Source: JBDREF01 sp043820045 (GTDB lineage: Bacteria > Planctomycetota > Phycisphaerae > Sedimentisphaerales > Anaerobacaceae). Taken from it: a stretch of 35,359 nucleotides of DNA. Every line of letters begins with the position of its first letter. Within the stretch, counting starts at the first letter, position 1. Below are positions 7,315 to 14,969 of the stretch, in pieces. The stretch is taken from the NCBI GenBank assembly GCA_043820045.1, contig JBDREF010000207.1:1-35359 (forward strand). The letters run 5' to 3'. Position numbers and translations under genes: made by a program. The notes under the pieces were generated by a model. It was not told the origin of the DNA and ran no database searches. It saw only the letters and a list, made by a program, of their open reading frames with translations.

Positions 7315-8679
7315 TTATCTCCAGAGTTCTCGCACGTTGGATTCCAAAAGACCCGCAGGTTGGCCTGGTTCAAAACGTGTCTCATGTAGGGCCTTGAGAA
7401 ACTCTTGGGGCGTCTGAGGGTCAAAGCCTCCAGCTTTCAGGAAATCTCGGTACGTTATCATGCTGTGCAGAACTTCTGCGGCTAACTGACGACCCTTGAG
7501 GCGAACACCGTCCCCATCCTCAATTACTTCCCCGTGCAGTACGCGTGAACGCTTGTCATACAGGCCCTTGGCAAATTCAGTGGCTCTCTGCCGTCTGGGA
7601 AGTTCCGGTTCTAAAAGGGCGGCGACATTGTCGGCAAGTCTATGGCTGATGTCTCCGCCCTTTTGTCCAAGCAGGGCCTCAATGGCAGTCACCGACAAAG
7701 CAAGACCTACAGCACCGTTGGACTGAGCGTCTGATGCAATCAGCAAATGTACAGCGTTGCGTATGCGACGGTCGAAGGTGTCTTTCTTCGTTGGTGTGGA
7801 GAAGTAAGCATCCAAACATTTTTGAACAAATGCTATTCCACCATCGAAGTCAGCCTCGGAAATGACAGGGAGGTTGGATTCATCAATATTTGCAAAAACC
7901 CAATCGACGATAGTCGGACCCCTTTCCCACATTCCCCATGTTTTTCCCAGCATCTTCACAGATCTCCACATAGAGGGAAGAATACGCTTGAATTCCTCAC
8001 TTAGTTCCTTCCATACAGTCTCACTCATGCGTCCAGTTATCTGGGTCATCACATGAAAAGAACCCTTGTATCGGGACTCGAATCGGCCTTTGCCAACAAG
8101 ATTGAGACAAACTCCGGCGTCGTTACCCCATAAGGTTCCCTCATAGATTTCCTGATGTTTTTTCCCATTCGGTACTGAGTCTTGGCCCCCTCGTGCTACA
8201 ATTATGGTCTGGTGAGTCCAGGACATTCCGACAGAAGTAGTCTCTCCACCGAGGATGGTACAAACAGGGAATGGAGCAGAGTATCGATATAACAACACAC
8301 GGTTATTAACGTAGTTCAAGAAACTCGTGTATGCACTGTCAGCATATTCGGAATCATGGCATAGTGAACTACGAGCGTCTGGCTTGGCCATGTCAAATAA
8401 TAGCTCAAGCACTTCGTTAAAGTGTATTCTATGGGGCACGGGGATTTTATTGAAAACGTACCTATGGAAAAGGTCGTAAAAGTCGCCATCGCCTTCAACT
8501 GGAAGCTGTGCGTCCTCCCATGCCTCATTAAATAGGTCCTCTTCGGCAACGGTTTTCAGATGCTCTCCGGGATCATCGTAAAAAGTACCAGCCCATTTAT
8601 AAATTTCCGTCATCACCTGCGATATTTCTGCCCGCAGTTTGCTGTTCTTGAGCAAAGCTATGATCTCATCTTCCATCAT
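7315..8679 (-). CDS. HEPN-domain protein (Apea-like), putative RNase
   Basis: 454 residues; ATG ATG at 8679 follows AAAGGAAAT. The N-terminal 300 residues match nothing I recognise. The C-terminal part from about residue 305 (FDRRIRNAVHLLIAS…GLALSVTAIEALLG…ISHRLADNVAALL) is an alpha-helical HEPN fold of the Apea type. It carries the R-x4-H ribonuclease signature: R377-S-R-V-L-H382 followed by GE. HEPN proteins of this kind are often RNA-cleaving effectors in anti-phage and stress systems. The neighbours fit an accessory island: a truncated PUA/EVE-like gene 63 bp upstream on the same strand and a tRNA-Ser fragment downstream. Substrate and trigger are unknown. The HEPN call is fairly sure; the defence role is inference. 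Confidence 0.8.
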   Translation of the reverse strand: MMEDEIIALLKNSKLRAEISQVMTEIYKWAGTFYDDPGEHLKTVAEEDLFNEAWEDAQLPVEGDGDFYDLFHRYVFNKIPVPHRIHFNEVLELLFDMAKPDARSSLCHDSEYADSAYTSFLNYVNNRVLLYRYSAPFPVCTILGGETTSVGMSWTHQTIIVARGGQDSVPNGKKHQEIYEGTLWGNDAGVCLNLVGKGRFESRYKGSFHVMTQITGRMSETVWKELSEEFKRILPSMWRSVKMLGKTWGMWERGPTIVDWVFANIDESNLPVISEADFDGGIAFVQKCLDAYFSTPTKKDTFDRRIRNAVHLLIASDAQSNGAVGLALSVTAIEALLGQKGGDISHRLADNVAALLEPELPRRQRATEFAKGLYDKRSRVLHGEVIEDGDGVRLKGRQLAAEVLHSMITYRDFLKAGGFDPQTPQEFLKALHETRFEPGQPAGLLESNVRELWR

Positions 8680-8742
8680 ATTTCCTTTTGTCTAAAGAGA
8701 CGTTCGCACACTCAGGTTCTCAGGCTTCATCAGGCTCACAAC

Positions 8743-8886
8743 TTAACATATCAGATAATCGCCGGGTCGAACGTTTTTCGCACGTCGGCGTCTTGTTTTG
8801 CGAAAGCCACTTACCTTAGCACCGTTCCTCTTAAACTCTTCCCACGTCTTTCCTGTGAACAGGTCTAACGAGTAATTTCTGCTCAT
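8743..8886 (-). pseudogene. Truncated N-terminal fragment of a PUA/EVE-like domain protein
   Basis: 47 codons: MSRNYSLDLFTGKTWEEF, then VSGFRKTRRRRA and VRPGDYLIC, then TAA. The pattern YxLDLFTGxTWEEF…SGFR…GDYLLCY is the start of a family of PUA/EVE-like proteins that are normally several times longer. The frame ends right at the GDYLxC strand, so the rest has been lost. ATG has AGAGGAAG upstream. It lies 63 bp upstream of the HEPN gene on the same strand, so it may originally have formed an operon with it. The family call is from memory of the motif. Confidence 0.5.
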
Positions 8887-9082
8887 GGCATTCTTCCTCT
8901 GGTTCGGCAAATTGGGCCTGCTTCATCTGTACACTTAGTATAAGCGATTTCTGAGGAACGAAAAGGGAAAAGCAGTTTGGGGAGTTCCTGGTCAAATTTC
9001 GGTACAATCGCTTTCAAGACTGTCTGCGAGAAATCCCAACCCCCCAGCGAGGCCGTACATGTTCAATGCCCCTGCAGGATGC
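8887..9082. other. Intergenic stretch with possible leftward promoter
   Basis: There is no coding frame of note. On the minus strand TATACT (8937-8942) could be a -10 box about 50 bp before the EVE-like fragment; no convincing -35 box is seen. Otherwise I see nothing. Confidence 0.3.
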
Positions 9083-9262
9083 TTATTTTGCTCGTTTGAG
9101 CCGTTTCAGAATCGCACTGATGTGGGAGCCGTACCACTCGCGTGCGTTGCGGGTGGGCCAGCCTTCCCGCTTCAGCATTCGGACCATCCTGACAGAGGGG
9201 TAAGCGTTTTTTGCCTTATGGCCTTTCGGTTCTTCCCTTTGGCGAGGAAATAAACTGGTCAT
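9083..9262 (-). CDS. Small basic protein or fragment, possibly recombinase-derived
   Basis: 59 codons from ATG at 9262. The second half (AYPSVRMVRMLKREGWPTRN, then AREWYGSHISAILKRLKRAK) resembles the helix-turn-helix end of large serine recombinases, where W-x-x-S-x-V-x-x-I-L-x-R is a common pattern. The catalytic domain is not present. No good ribosome binding site is seen. It may be the last trace of a recombinase at this island-like site, or a free-standing small DNA-binding protein. Family assignment is tentative. Confidence 0.3.
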   Translation of the reverse strand: MTSLFPRQREEPKGHKAKNAYPSVRMVRMLKREGWPTRNAREWYGSHISAILKRLKRAK

Positions 9263-9369
9263 TTCAACCGGTGCGGGAATACATACAGAAGAATGACGAA
9301 GGGGCATTGGGAAGCGGGGGGATGCTGAATTGCTGCTTTTTGTCGGATTGCGGGAGCCGGCGGTGCGCG

Positions 9370-9435
9370 AAAAACAGCCCGCAGGTAAGGACACAGGAGG
9401 ACCGTAGTCTCCTTTTGCTGGGAAACCTGCGGGCT
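9370..9435 (-). terminator. Intrinsic terminator (leftward), long double hairpin
   Basis: AGCCCGCAGGT (9376-9386) pairs perfectly with ACCTGCGGGCT (9425-9435). An inner hairpin (GGAGGAC/GTCTCC) lies between. On the minus strand the stem is followed by G and five T (9370-9374). It sits 20 bp past the stop of the small membrane protein gene at 9455 and would end that transcript. Confidence 0.75.
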
Positions 9436-9454
9436 AAATTTTAGCTGTACGCTG

Positions 9455-9748
9455 CTAAGTTTGTGCCCCGACCGGCTCCGGATTTCTCGTTTCGGCAGCC
9501 GGCTGGGTCTTGCGCCTTTCTACGGTCTGCACGTAGTAGCGGCAATTACCGCTCTTTTTGCAGATATCTTTTTCACGCTGGCGCTTTCGCCACTCGGGGA
9601 TGTATGTTTCGGGGCGGTGCTGCAAGAGCGATTGCTCGACCCAGAAGGTGTAATTCCTCAACTGCTTGCATCGCCGGGCGAGGAAACAGGACGTGATGAA
9701 GGCACAAGCGAAAAGAGCCCAAGAAACGATATTGGCGAGAGTAACCAT
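9455..9748 (-). CDS. Small single-pass membrane protein, unknown
   Basis: 97 residues. The start at 9748 is chosen because a G-rich Shine-Dalgarno tract precedes it by six bases; the open frame upstream (to 9934) has no such site. One TM helix at about residues 4-24 (LANIVSWALFACAFITSCFLA) is followed by a basic cytoplasmic tail with two cysteines (CKKSGNC) and a proline-rich end. I recognise no family. The unit is self-contained: a palindromic promoter region upstream (9762-9778) and a strong terminator downstream. Confidence 0.6.
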   Translation of the reverse strand: MVTLANIVSWALFACAFITSCFLARRCKQLRNYTFWVEQSLLQHRPETYIPEWRKRQREKDICKKSGNCRYYVQTVERRKTQPAAETRNPEPVGAQT

Positions 9749-9761
9749 TTTTTCCCCCCCT

Positions 9762-9778
9762 TTTATACAAAGTATAAA
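9762..9778. promoter_or_regulatory. Perfect palindrome in front of the small membrane protein gene
   Basis: TTTATAC-AAA-GTATAAA is a 7-bp perfect inverted repeat with a 3-bp spacer, placed 14 bases upstream of the start at 9748. It overlaps TATACT/TATAAA, good -10 sequences, so it may be both promoter and operator. With so short a spacer a regulator-binding site is more likely than an RNA hairpin. Confidence 0.4.
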
Positions 9779-9897
9779 TAACCGCAAGCTGCTGCACAAA
9801 TGATTTCCGCAGATGTTTATCAGTCGTATGGGTTGTGCCGGTTGTATGGCGGGAAATACTCGATGGCGTTCTTCAGGCCACCTTCGCCGTTGTGGCC

Positions 9898-9984
9898 TTA
9901 CAAACCGCCAAGTAGAATCAAGACGATGACGCACACCCCTACGGCAAGAACTGTCAGCATGATAATCAGCTCAGACCGATTCAT
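9898..9984 (-). CDS. Micro membrane protein (28 aa), frame continues after an in-frame stop to 9820
   Basis: The frame reads MNRSELIIML followed by a hydrophobic TVLAVGVCVIVLILLGGL and TAA. GGAGGG lies about eight bases before the ATG, which supports translation. After the TAA the same frame continues for 25 more codons of protein-like sequence (GHNGEGGLKNAIEYFPPYNR, then HNPYD and TGA at 9820-9822). So the gene may be a 54-codon protein interrupted by a nonsense mutation, or a genuine 28-residue single-pass protein. Function unknown. Confidence 0.5.
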   Translation of the reverse strand: MNRSELIIMLTVLAVGVCVIVLILLGGL

Positions 9985-10104
9985 AGCCGTTTACCCTCCA
10001 CTTAAATTATAAGAAATGCGGCCAGGAATTCAAAATGCCATGCCTTTTCGGCCGTTGCGGACATGGCGATGCGCGATACGGCCGCGCATTTTGCCGACGC
10101 CGCG
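9985..10104. other. Intergenic stretch upstream of the micro membrane protein gene
   Basis: GC-rich region with short self-complementary pieces (CGGCCGTT; GCGATGCGCGATACGGCCGCGC). I see no coding frame and no firm promoter. Confidence 0.3.
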
Positions 10105-10135
10105 CAATAATAAAGCCCTGGAATGAACCAGGGCT
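10105..10135 (-). terminator. Intrinsic terminator (leftward)
   Basis: AGCCCTGG (10114-10121) and CCAGGGCT (10128-10135) form a perfect 8-bp stem with a 6-nt loop. On the minus strand it is followed by TTTATTATT. It lies about 190 bp beyond the stop of the secreted coiled-coil gene at 10324 and probably ends its transcript. Confidence 0.65.
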
Positions 10136-10323
10136 GGAGGGTAGAAAAGGTGTCATCGCCTTTTCATAAATTACGCAATATGTTATGTTTCGGCTTTCTC
10201 CGGGACTGCCTTAACGAATCTTTCAAAAAAACCACGGCGGCACGCCCTAACAGCGACTCAAGGACAGGGCGAAATTCCTCCGGCCTGCGCATTGTGCCGA
10301 TAAACTTCGCGTGATTTACCGGA

Positions 10324-11238
10324 TTACCTTCCCTCGTTGCTGTCTCCGGGCGCCTCGCGCTGTTCCCGCGGCCGGTCTTCTGCCGGTCGGTCAAGGTCGG
10401 TTCTGCGGTCGCGGTCTCTTTGTACCTCGCGTTCCTGGCGCTCCCTGCCCTCTCTTGGCCGGTCGGGCTCTCTTCGCTCCCTGAGTTCCATTTCTTCTCT
10501 TTGCATTCCGCCTCTTTCACGCAATTGCATCCTTAATCGCTCATTCTCGGCGCGAAGTTCCCGCATCTGCATTTCCATGTTCTCGACGTGGCCGCGAAGT
10601 TCTCTTAGCTCCGCTTCGGTCCGCTCGATATGTGCCATGAAGACCTCTCTCAAGACTCTGCGCATGCGGTCCATGTGGCCCTCTACGATTTCCCTCAACT
10701 GGGCATCAATCCGTTCAGGATACGGCGGTTCCCGACGGGGTTCCCGGCCTTCCCTGCCGCGAAACCTTTCTCTCTCGACTTCTGGGTCGGGACGGAAAGC
10801 CTGCTCTTCTCTGCGCGGCCGCTGCCTTTCGATATTCTCAGGCTCCCGACGGGTTTCTCTGCGGATCGCCACTGTTCTTTCGCCTTCCGGCCGTCGTTCA
10901 ATTTCCTCCCGAGGGCGCTCTACCTCCATCTCTCTGACCCACTTGAAATCGTCTTCTGTACCGAAGGATATCCCGAGTCTCTGACCTTCCCGCAGTTCGT
11001 GAGCGGTCTGTTTTAGCCTTTCGTTGTTCCAGGGTATAAGCACGGTTACATGACCATCCCAGTCCAACGGTTTGACCACAATACCCATGCACACTCGTTC
11101 GCCGACTTCCCGCTCGGTAAGCCCGACGAAAGTACCCCGCAGGCGTTCGTACCTGTCGCGCTCGGCGCCAGCGAGAACGCCCCCGAACACCAGCGCTGCA
11201 AACGCAGCTAAGATCAGGATGTTGTGCGTTTTCTTCAT
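10324..11238 (-). CDS. Secreted Arg/Glu-rich coiled-coil protein, unknown
   Basis: 304 residues; the ATG follows AAAGGAG at good distance. A signal peptide (MKKTHNILILAAFAALVFGGVLAGA) is followed by a small beta-rich domain at about residues 28-105 (RLRGTFVGL, CMGIVVKPLDWDGHVTVLIPW, FKWVREMEVERP). From residue 105 to 180 the chain is an Arg/Glu-rich disordered region. Residues about 185-250 form a long coiled coil (LREIVEGHMDRMRRVLREV, AELRELRGHVENMEMQMREL). The tail is again Arg/Glu/Asp-rich. It should be exported to the periplasm. A minus-strand TTATAC box upstream near 11268 may be its -10. I recognise no family and no enzyme motif. Confidence 0.75.
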   Translation of the reverse strand: MKKTHNILILAAFAALVFGGVLAGAERDRYERLRGTFVGLTEREVGERVCMGIVVKPLDWDGHVTVLIPWNNERLKQTAHELREGQRLGISFGTEDDFKWVREMEVERPREEIERRPEGERTVAIRRETRREPENIERQRPRREEQAFRPDPEVERERFRGREGREPRREPPYPERIDAQLREIVEGHMDRMRRVLREVFMAHIERTEAELRELRGHVENMEMQMRELRAENERLRMQLRERGGMQREEMELRERREPDRPREGRERQEREVQRDRDRRTDLDRPAEDRPREQREAPGDSNEGR

Positions 11239-11544
11239 GATAATTCTCCTTTATTGGCAAAGAGTTGTATAATGCCTGCCGCCCGCGCCGCCCGCGAGCA
11301 GCCCAACGATTTAGTACCACATCAGACCTGGCAAGTCAAGTGAATTGCCAGTCCAGAACTTTCACACAATGTACTATTGTGGTTGGTGTCTTCTGATTTT
11401 TGATATTGCAGTTACTAATAATTTAAGTGGACATGTGTCGGCCGGCCGAGTATTATGAGAACGTGGAGTCGCTGGCAGTGAGCATGAGCGAATCTGCTTC
11501 AAGGGGGTTGGGGTGAGATTCTGAGGCAAGTAAGGAAGATTACC
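11239..11544. promoter_or_regulatory. Divergent intergenic region with two inverted repeats
   Basis: The region separates two divergently transcribed genes. TGGCAA…TTGCCA (about 11329-11350) and CACAAT-GTACT-ATTGTG (about 11365-11381) are perfect 6-bp inverted repeats next to each other. A TTATAC box for the leftward gene lies near 11268. No ORF of note. Confidence 0.35.
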
Positions 11545-12621
11545 GTGTGGAATTGCGTGGGCACACTTGGGGAGTACTTGTCATGGCTGTACCGCGGCCG
11601 GGAATGGGCGACGTGGGAGCTGATAGCGATAGCCGTGGTCTTGCTGGTTCTGCCGCTGTGGATCTTGAAGCGGCTGCGAAGAAAACCGGTCAGGCGGGTG
11701 CGCGGAAGTCACTTTCTGGACGGCACGTCCGTCATAGGTGTTAAGTTGAACGATCAATCGCGAAGCCGCCACAGCAGTGTGGATTCTCGGAAAGCCGGTT
11801 CGATACATCATGCCGCCATGAATGACAAACTGGAGAAAGCGGGCAAGAAAGCAGGGGGGTGGAAAAGGGTCGTCGAGCAAGTCAAACGCAAGCCAAATGA
11901 GATAAAACTCGAGGCCGAACTCGCCGAGTTGACCGCCTCCTACGAACAGCCCCGACAGAAAATCGACGAGAGCACGCAAGCCGCCGAACCCGAACCCATC
12001 GCGCAAGAGGACCGCGAGCCGACTGCAAGCGACAAGCAGCCGCATCGCGAAGGCGCAGAGGCCGGGCAGGCGGAGGCAAGTCTGGAGCAGAAGGTCGCCG
12101 AGATGACCGCCGCTAACGAGCAGCTTCACCGCGAGCTGGCCGAAAGCAGGCAGGCCACCGAACCCCTCGAGCAAAGAATCGCGGAGTTGACTGACGCCAA
12201 CGAAAAACTCCGGCATGAGGTCGCAGAGAGCAAGCAGGCGAAAGAGCCCCTGGAGCAGGAACTTGCAGGGCAAACTTCTGTCAACGAACAGCTCCGGAAC
12301 GAAGTTGCCGAAATCAAGCAGGCCGAGGAGCGACTGGAACAGAAGGTTGCCGAGTTGACGGCCGCCAACGAACAGCTTCAGCAGGACGTTGCCGAAGACA
12401 GGAACACCGCTCATAAGAGAAAGGATGACGCCTATGAGCAGCGTCATCGCCTTGTCGAAGGGGTCGATCAGAAGCGTTGCGGAAAATGCGGCCAATGGAA
12501 GACGGAGGGCGAGTTCCATAAGAACGCGTCTTCTAAAGATGGTCTGGCGAATCAGTGCAAGCAGTGCAAGGCCGAAGCGGCGAAGCAGCGCCGCGAACGG
12601 CGCAACGCTGCGAAGGACTGA
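11545..12621 (+). CDS. Membrane-anchored coiled-coil repeat protein with C-terminal zinc finger
   Basis: 358 residues from a GTG start (AAGGAAG eight bases upstream). One TM helix lies at about residues 24-42 (WELIAIAVVLLVLPLWIL), followed by a basic linker. From about residue 120 to 290 the chain is a coiled coil built from 28-residue repeats; the clearest four begin EQKVAEMTAANEQLHREL, EQRIAELTDANEKLRHEV, EQELAGQTSVNEQLRNEV and EQKVAELTAANEQLQQDV. The C-terminus (KRCGKCGQWKTEGEFHKNAS, then DGLANQCKQCKAEA) is a C-x2-C-x22-C-x2-C zinc finger of the kind found ahead of HNH nuclease domains, but no HNH motif follows. A nucleic-acid-binding, membrane-tethered rod is a reasonable guess. Function unknown. 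Confidence 0.8.
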   Translation: MWNCVGTLGEYLSWLYRGREWATWELIAIAVVLLVLPLWILKRLRRKPVRRVRGSHFLDGTSVIGVKLNDQSRSRHSSVDSRKAGSIHHAAMNDKLEKAGKKAGGWKRVVEQVKRKPNEIKLEAELAELTASYEQPRQKIDESTQAAEPEPIAQEDREPTASDKQPHREGAEAGQAEASLEQKVAEMTAANEQLHRELAESRQATEPLEQRIAELTDANEKLRHEVAESKQAKEPLEQELAGQTSVNEQLRNEVAEIKQAEERLEQKVAELTAANEQLQQDVAEDRNTAHKRKDDAYEQRHRLVEGVDQKRCGKCGQWKTEGEFHKNASSKDGLANQCKQCKAEAAKQRRERRNAAKD

Positions 12622-12662
12622 CCGTCAACGACGGCTGCTTTGGATGAAAAGTTTTACGAACT

Positions 12663-14438
12663 CTAATAAATGCGCTGCGCCTGCAGCGTTACATGGAAGG
12701 TTGTTCCCTGGCCAGGTTCGCTTTCGGCTACGATGTTCCCGCCGTGGGTCCTGACGATCTGTTTTGCGATAGCCAGGCCGAACCCTGTTTTCCTGGCGCC
12801 CGGTCCTGCGACAAAGAACGGATCGAAAACATTCTGCAGCTTGCCCGGCTCGATGCCCCCGCAGGTGTCCGCAAATCGCAGCTCGACTTGCCTTTCGCTG
12901 CAATGGCCGGTGATGACGAGTTTCTGCGTTCGGTCGGGATCGGCCGCATCGACGGCGTTCTGGATCATGGTGAAAAATATCTGCTCAAGCTCGCGCGCGG
13001 TCATGGACATGAACGGTACGAAGGGCATGTCCTTGAGTGCTATCTTAAGGTTGGCGCGTTTGGCACTCTGGCCGAATACCAGCACGACCCTTTTGGCGAT
13101 TTGATAAATGTCCACCGGGGCTATGATAGTTCTGCCGGGTATCTGCGCGAGACTGCGGAATCTGTCGAGTATCTCAACGGCTTTGGATACCTGCGAAAGG
13201 CCCTTCTCCAGGCTGCCGGTGACGGTCTCGGAAGCGGACGGTCCCGCCAGGTCGCTGCACAGCCTTTGCAGCAGCAGGCTTGTCAGCGCCAGCGGTTCAT
13301 CCAGTTGTTGAGCCATTGTCGCGCCTATCGTCCCTATCTCGACCATGCGAGCGTCTTTTTCCATCTGGCGGCGGTATTTCTCCAACTCGTGCTGCGCCCG
13401 AACGTCGGCCGTAACGTCGAGGAAGACGCCGATGATGCCGGTGACTTCGCCGTCATTGTCCCGAAGCGGTGAGTAACAGCATTCGAAAATGACGTCTCTG
13501 ATCGTAATCCTTGTGACGAACTGCTCGCCGGCGAGGGCCCGCCGGCTGTCCTCGTCAAGCTGCGGCACGGCTGGGAAAACTTCCCCGAAACGATGTCCCG
13601 TTATGTCCGCGGGCTTGAGGCCGAGAAGCCCGAAACCCTTGCCCTGGATAAACGTAACGACCGAGTCGAGGTCCTGCACGAACAGAATAATCGGCGCCGC
13701 GGACGTGATAGCGGTGCAGCGGTGCTCGCTTCTGCGGAGGGCCTCCTGCGTTTCCCAGCGGAAGATGCTTAGCAGCCTGGTAACGCTATAGGCGAGCACG
13801 ACGGCACAGATGGCTCTGAATATCTGGACAGGGACGCCGACCATGCTCATAAAGAGATCGTAGTTAAGGAAACTCGCCGGAGGGAACGTCGCTTTCTTGA
13901 CGATGAAGCCGGCAAAAACTGCGTAAAAGATAAATGCTATTGCAGCTATCCGCATGTTTCTCAGCGCCGCGTGCAGCTTTGTCTGCTGAAACTGACGTGT
14001 ATGCAGTAAGAGTGCCGTCGCAGTGAGAATTGCCCCGGGTGCGCAAAGCAGGTAACGGCCAAAGATGTCTCCGATCAACAGTCGCGAGGTGCTGAAGGCC
14101 GTTATCATGGCCCAGATGACGAACAATACCGGTGGAAGAGCAATTAGGCAGCGGCAGCTCCTGTTCTCGGCGATGACTACCGTGCCGAATCTGAGCAGAA
14201 ACAGAAACGAACCTGCAAGCGTAGCGATGCGCATTACCTTGAGCACGTCCGGAGGAAACGGCTCTCCGATAGCGATAAACATATCGAGCCACTCGTTTAT
14301 GCCGTGCAAAATGCCAAAGCAGGCGATCAGCCGTATGTGGTTGGCAAGGCTGAATACACTCGCCTTTTTGGGATAAACAAAGATGACCAGGCCGAGGACG
14401 AAGAAGGCCAGACCATATATGAACCATACGAATATCAT
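12663..14438 (-). CDS. Multi-TM PAS histidine kinase lacking the phospho-acceptor histidine
   Basis: 591 residues; the ATG at 14438 has GGAG eight bases upstream (a TTG at 14519 is less likely). About seven TM helices fill residues 1-235. A PAS domain follows at about 250-360 (ITSAAPIILFVQDLDSVVTF … GIIGVFLDVTADVRAQHELEKYRRQ). The dimerisation region reads IGTIGATMAQQLDEPLALTSL: the residue aligned with the phospho-acceptor His of the usual AHExNxPL is Gln377. The ATPase part keeps the N box (MIQNAVDAA, N494) and G2 (TGFGLAIAKQIV), while G1 is DTCGGI instead of DxGxGI. It is an orphan with no response regulator next to it. It may be inactive as an autokinase and work by binding a partner, or be in decay. 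Confidence 0.88.
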   Translation of the reverse strand: MIFVWFIYGLAFFVLGLVIFVYPKKASVFSLANHIRLIACFGILHGINEWLDMFIAIGEPFPPDVLKVMRIATLAGSFLFLLRFGTVVIAENRSCRCLIALPPVLFVIWAMITAFSTSRLLIGDIFGRYLLCAPGAILTATALLLHTRQFQQTKLHAALRNMRIAAIAFIFYAVFAGFIVKKATFPPASFLNYDLFMSMVGVPVQIFRAICAVVLAYSVTRLLSIFRWETQEALRRSEHRCTAITSAAPIILFVQDLDSVVTFIQGKGFGLLGLKPADITGHRFGEVFPAVPQLDEDSRRALAGEQFVTRITIRDVIFECCYSPLRDNDGEVTGIIGVFLDVTADVRAQHELEKYRRQMEKDARMVEIGTIGATMAQQLDEPLALTSLLLQRLCSDLAGPSASETVTGSLEKGLSQVSKAVEILDRFRSLAQIPGRTIIAPVDIYQIAKRVVLVFGQSAKRANLKIALKDMPFVPFMSMTARELEQIFFTMIQNAVDAADPDRTQKLVITGHCSERQVELRFADTCGGIEPGKLQNVFDPFFVAGPGARKTGFGLAIAKQIVRTHGGNIVAESEPGQGTTFHVTLQAQRIY

Positions 14439-14603
14439 CAAAGCACTCCATTTATTCGAAGAGCCTTCATTGTAATTGGCGACGGGCGAACAAACAAGAA
14501 GTTCCTCCCCGGTCCGCAATTTCCGCCTGCACAGCCCCGAACGCTTGCATTAGCGGCCAGCCTTCCCACGCATAAGAATTCCAACAATTTTGAAAAGTTA
14601 TGT

Positions 14604-14632
14604 TTGCAAATCCAAAGCGCGGTCATTATATT
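14604..14632 (+). promoter_or_regulatory. Sigma70-type promoter of the rnf operon
   Basis: TTGCAA (14604-14609), a 17-bp spacer and TATATT (14627-14632). The expected transcription start near 14639 leaves only about 8 bases before the ATG at 14647, so the mRNA would be nearly leaderless, which fits the lack of a ribosome binding site there. Confidence 0.55.
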
Positions 14633-14646
14633 ACTACCTTTTTCAT

Positions 14647-14955
14647 ATGGTATTGGAAGCAATGGTTCAGCAAGAATCGTGTCAGGGGTGCCACCAGAGG
14701 GACGACTGCCAAAAGGTGTACGAGCAGTTGGGTAATATCAAAAGCCCTTCTGTTGCAGTCAAGGTTGTCTTAGCTTTTCTACTGCCGCTGGTGGTCTTTA
14801 TTCTTTCCTTAGCGGTGTTCGAGAAGATTCTTGCCGGTTCGTTTGACAGTGGACAATTACGGACAGCCGTAGCGTTCCTGCTGGCTCTTCTGGCGACTCT
14901 TATCTGTATATTGATTGTGAAGTTTACAAATAGACACTTTGGTCAAAATAGATAA
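14647..14955 (+). CDS. Small Cys-containing two-TM protein, RseC-like, at the head of the rnf operon
   Basis: 102 residues from the ATG at 14647; ATG at 14662 is the alternative. A short N-terminal part carries C-x2-C-x5-C (CQGCHQRDDC). Two TM helices follow (VVLAFLLPLVVFILSLAVF and AVAFLLALLATLICILIVKF). The layout, cysteines near the N-terminus then two TM helices next to rnf genes, recalls the RseC/MucC family, whose members act with Rnf-like complexes in SoxR reduction. The resemblance is in architecture and context, not a clear sequence match. The gene is 14 bp upstream of rnfC and probably belongs to the same transcript. It may help assembly or redox tuning of the complex. Confidence 0.6.
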   Translation: MVLEAMVQQESCQGCHQRDDCQKVYEQLGNIKSPSVAVKVVLAFLLPLVVFILSLAVFEKILAGSFDSGQLRTAVAFLLALLATLICILIVKFTNRHFGQNR

Positions 14956-14969
14956 GTCTGGTTTTCTCT

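Noticed and set aside
10164..10520. 118-codon minus-strand frame past the secreted coiled-coil gene
   Set aside because: Its first 60 codons are the out-of-frame shadow of the coiled-coil gene; the rest has no start signal or family features.
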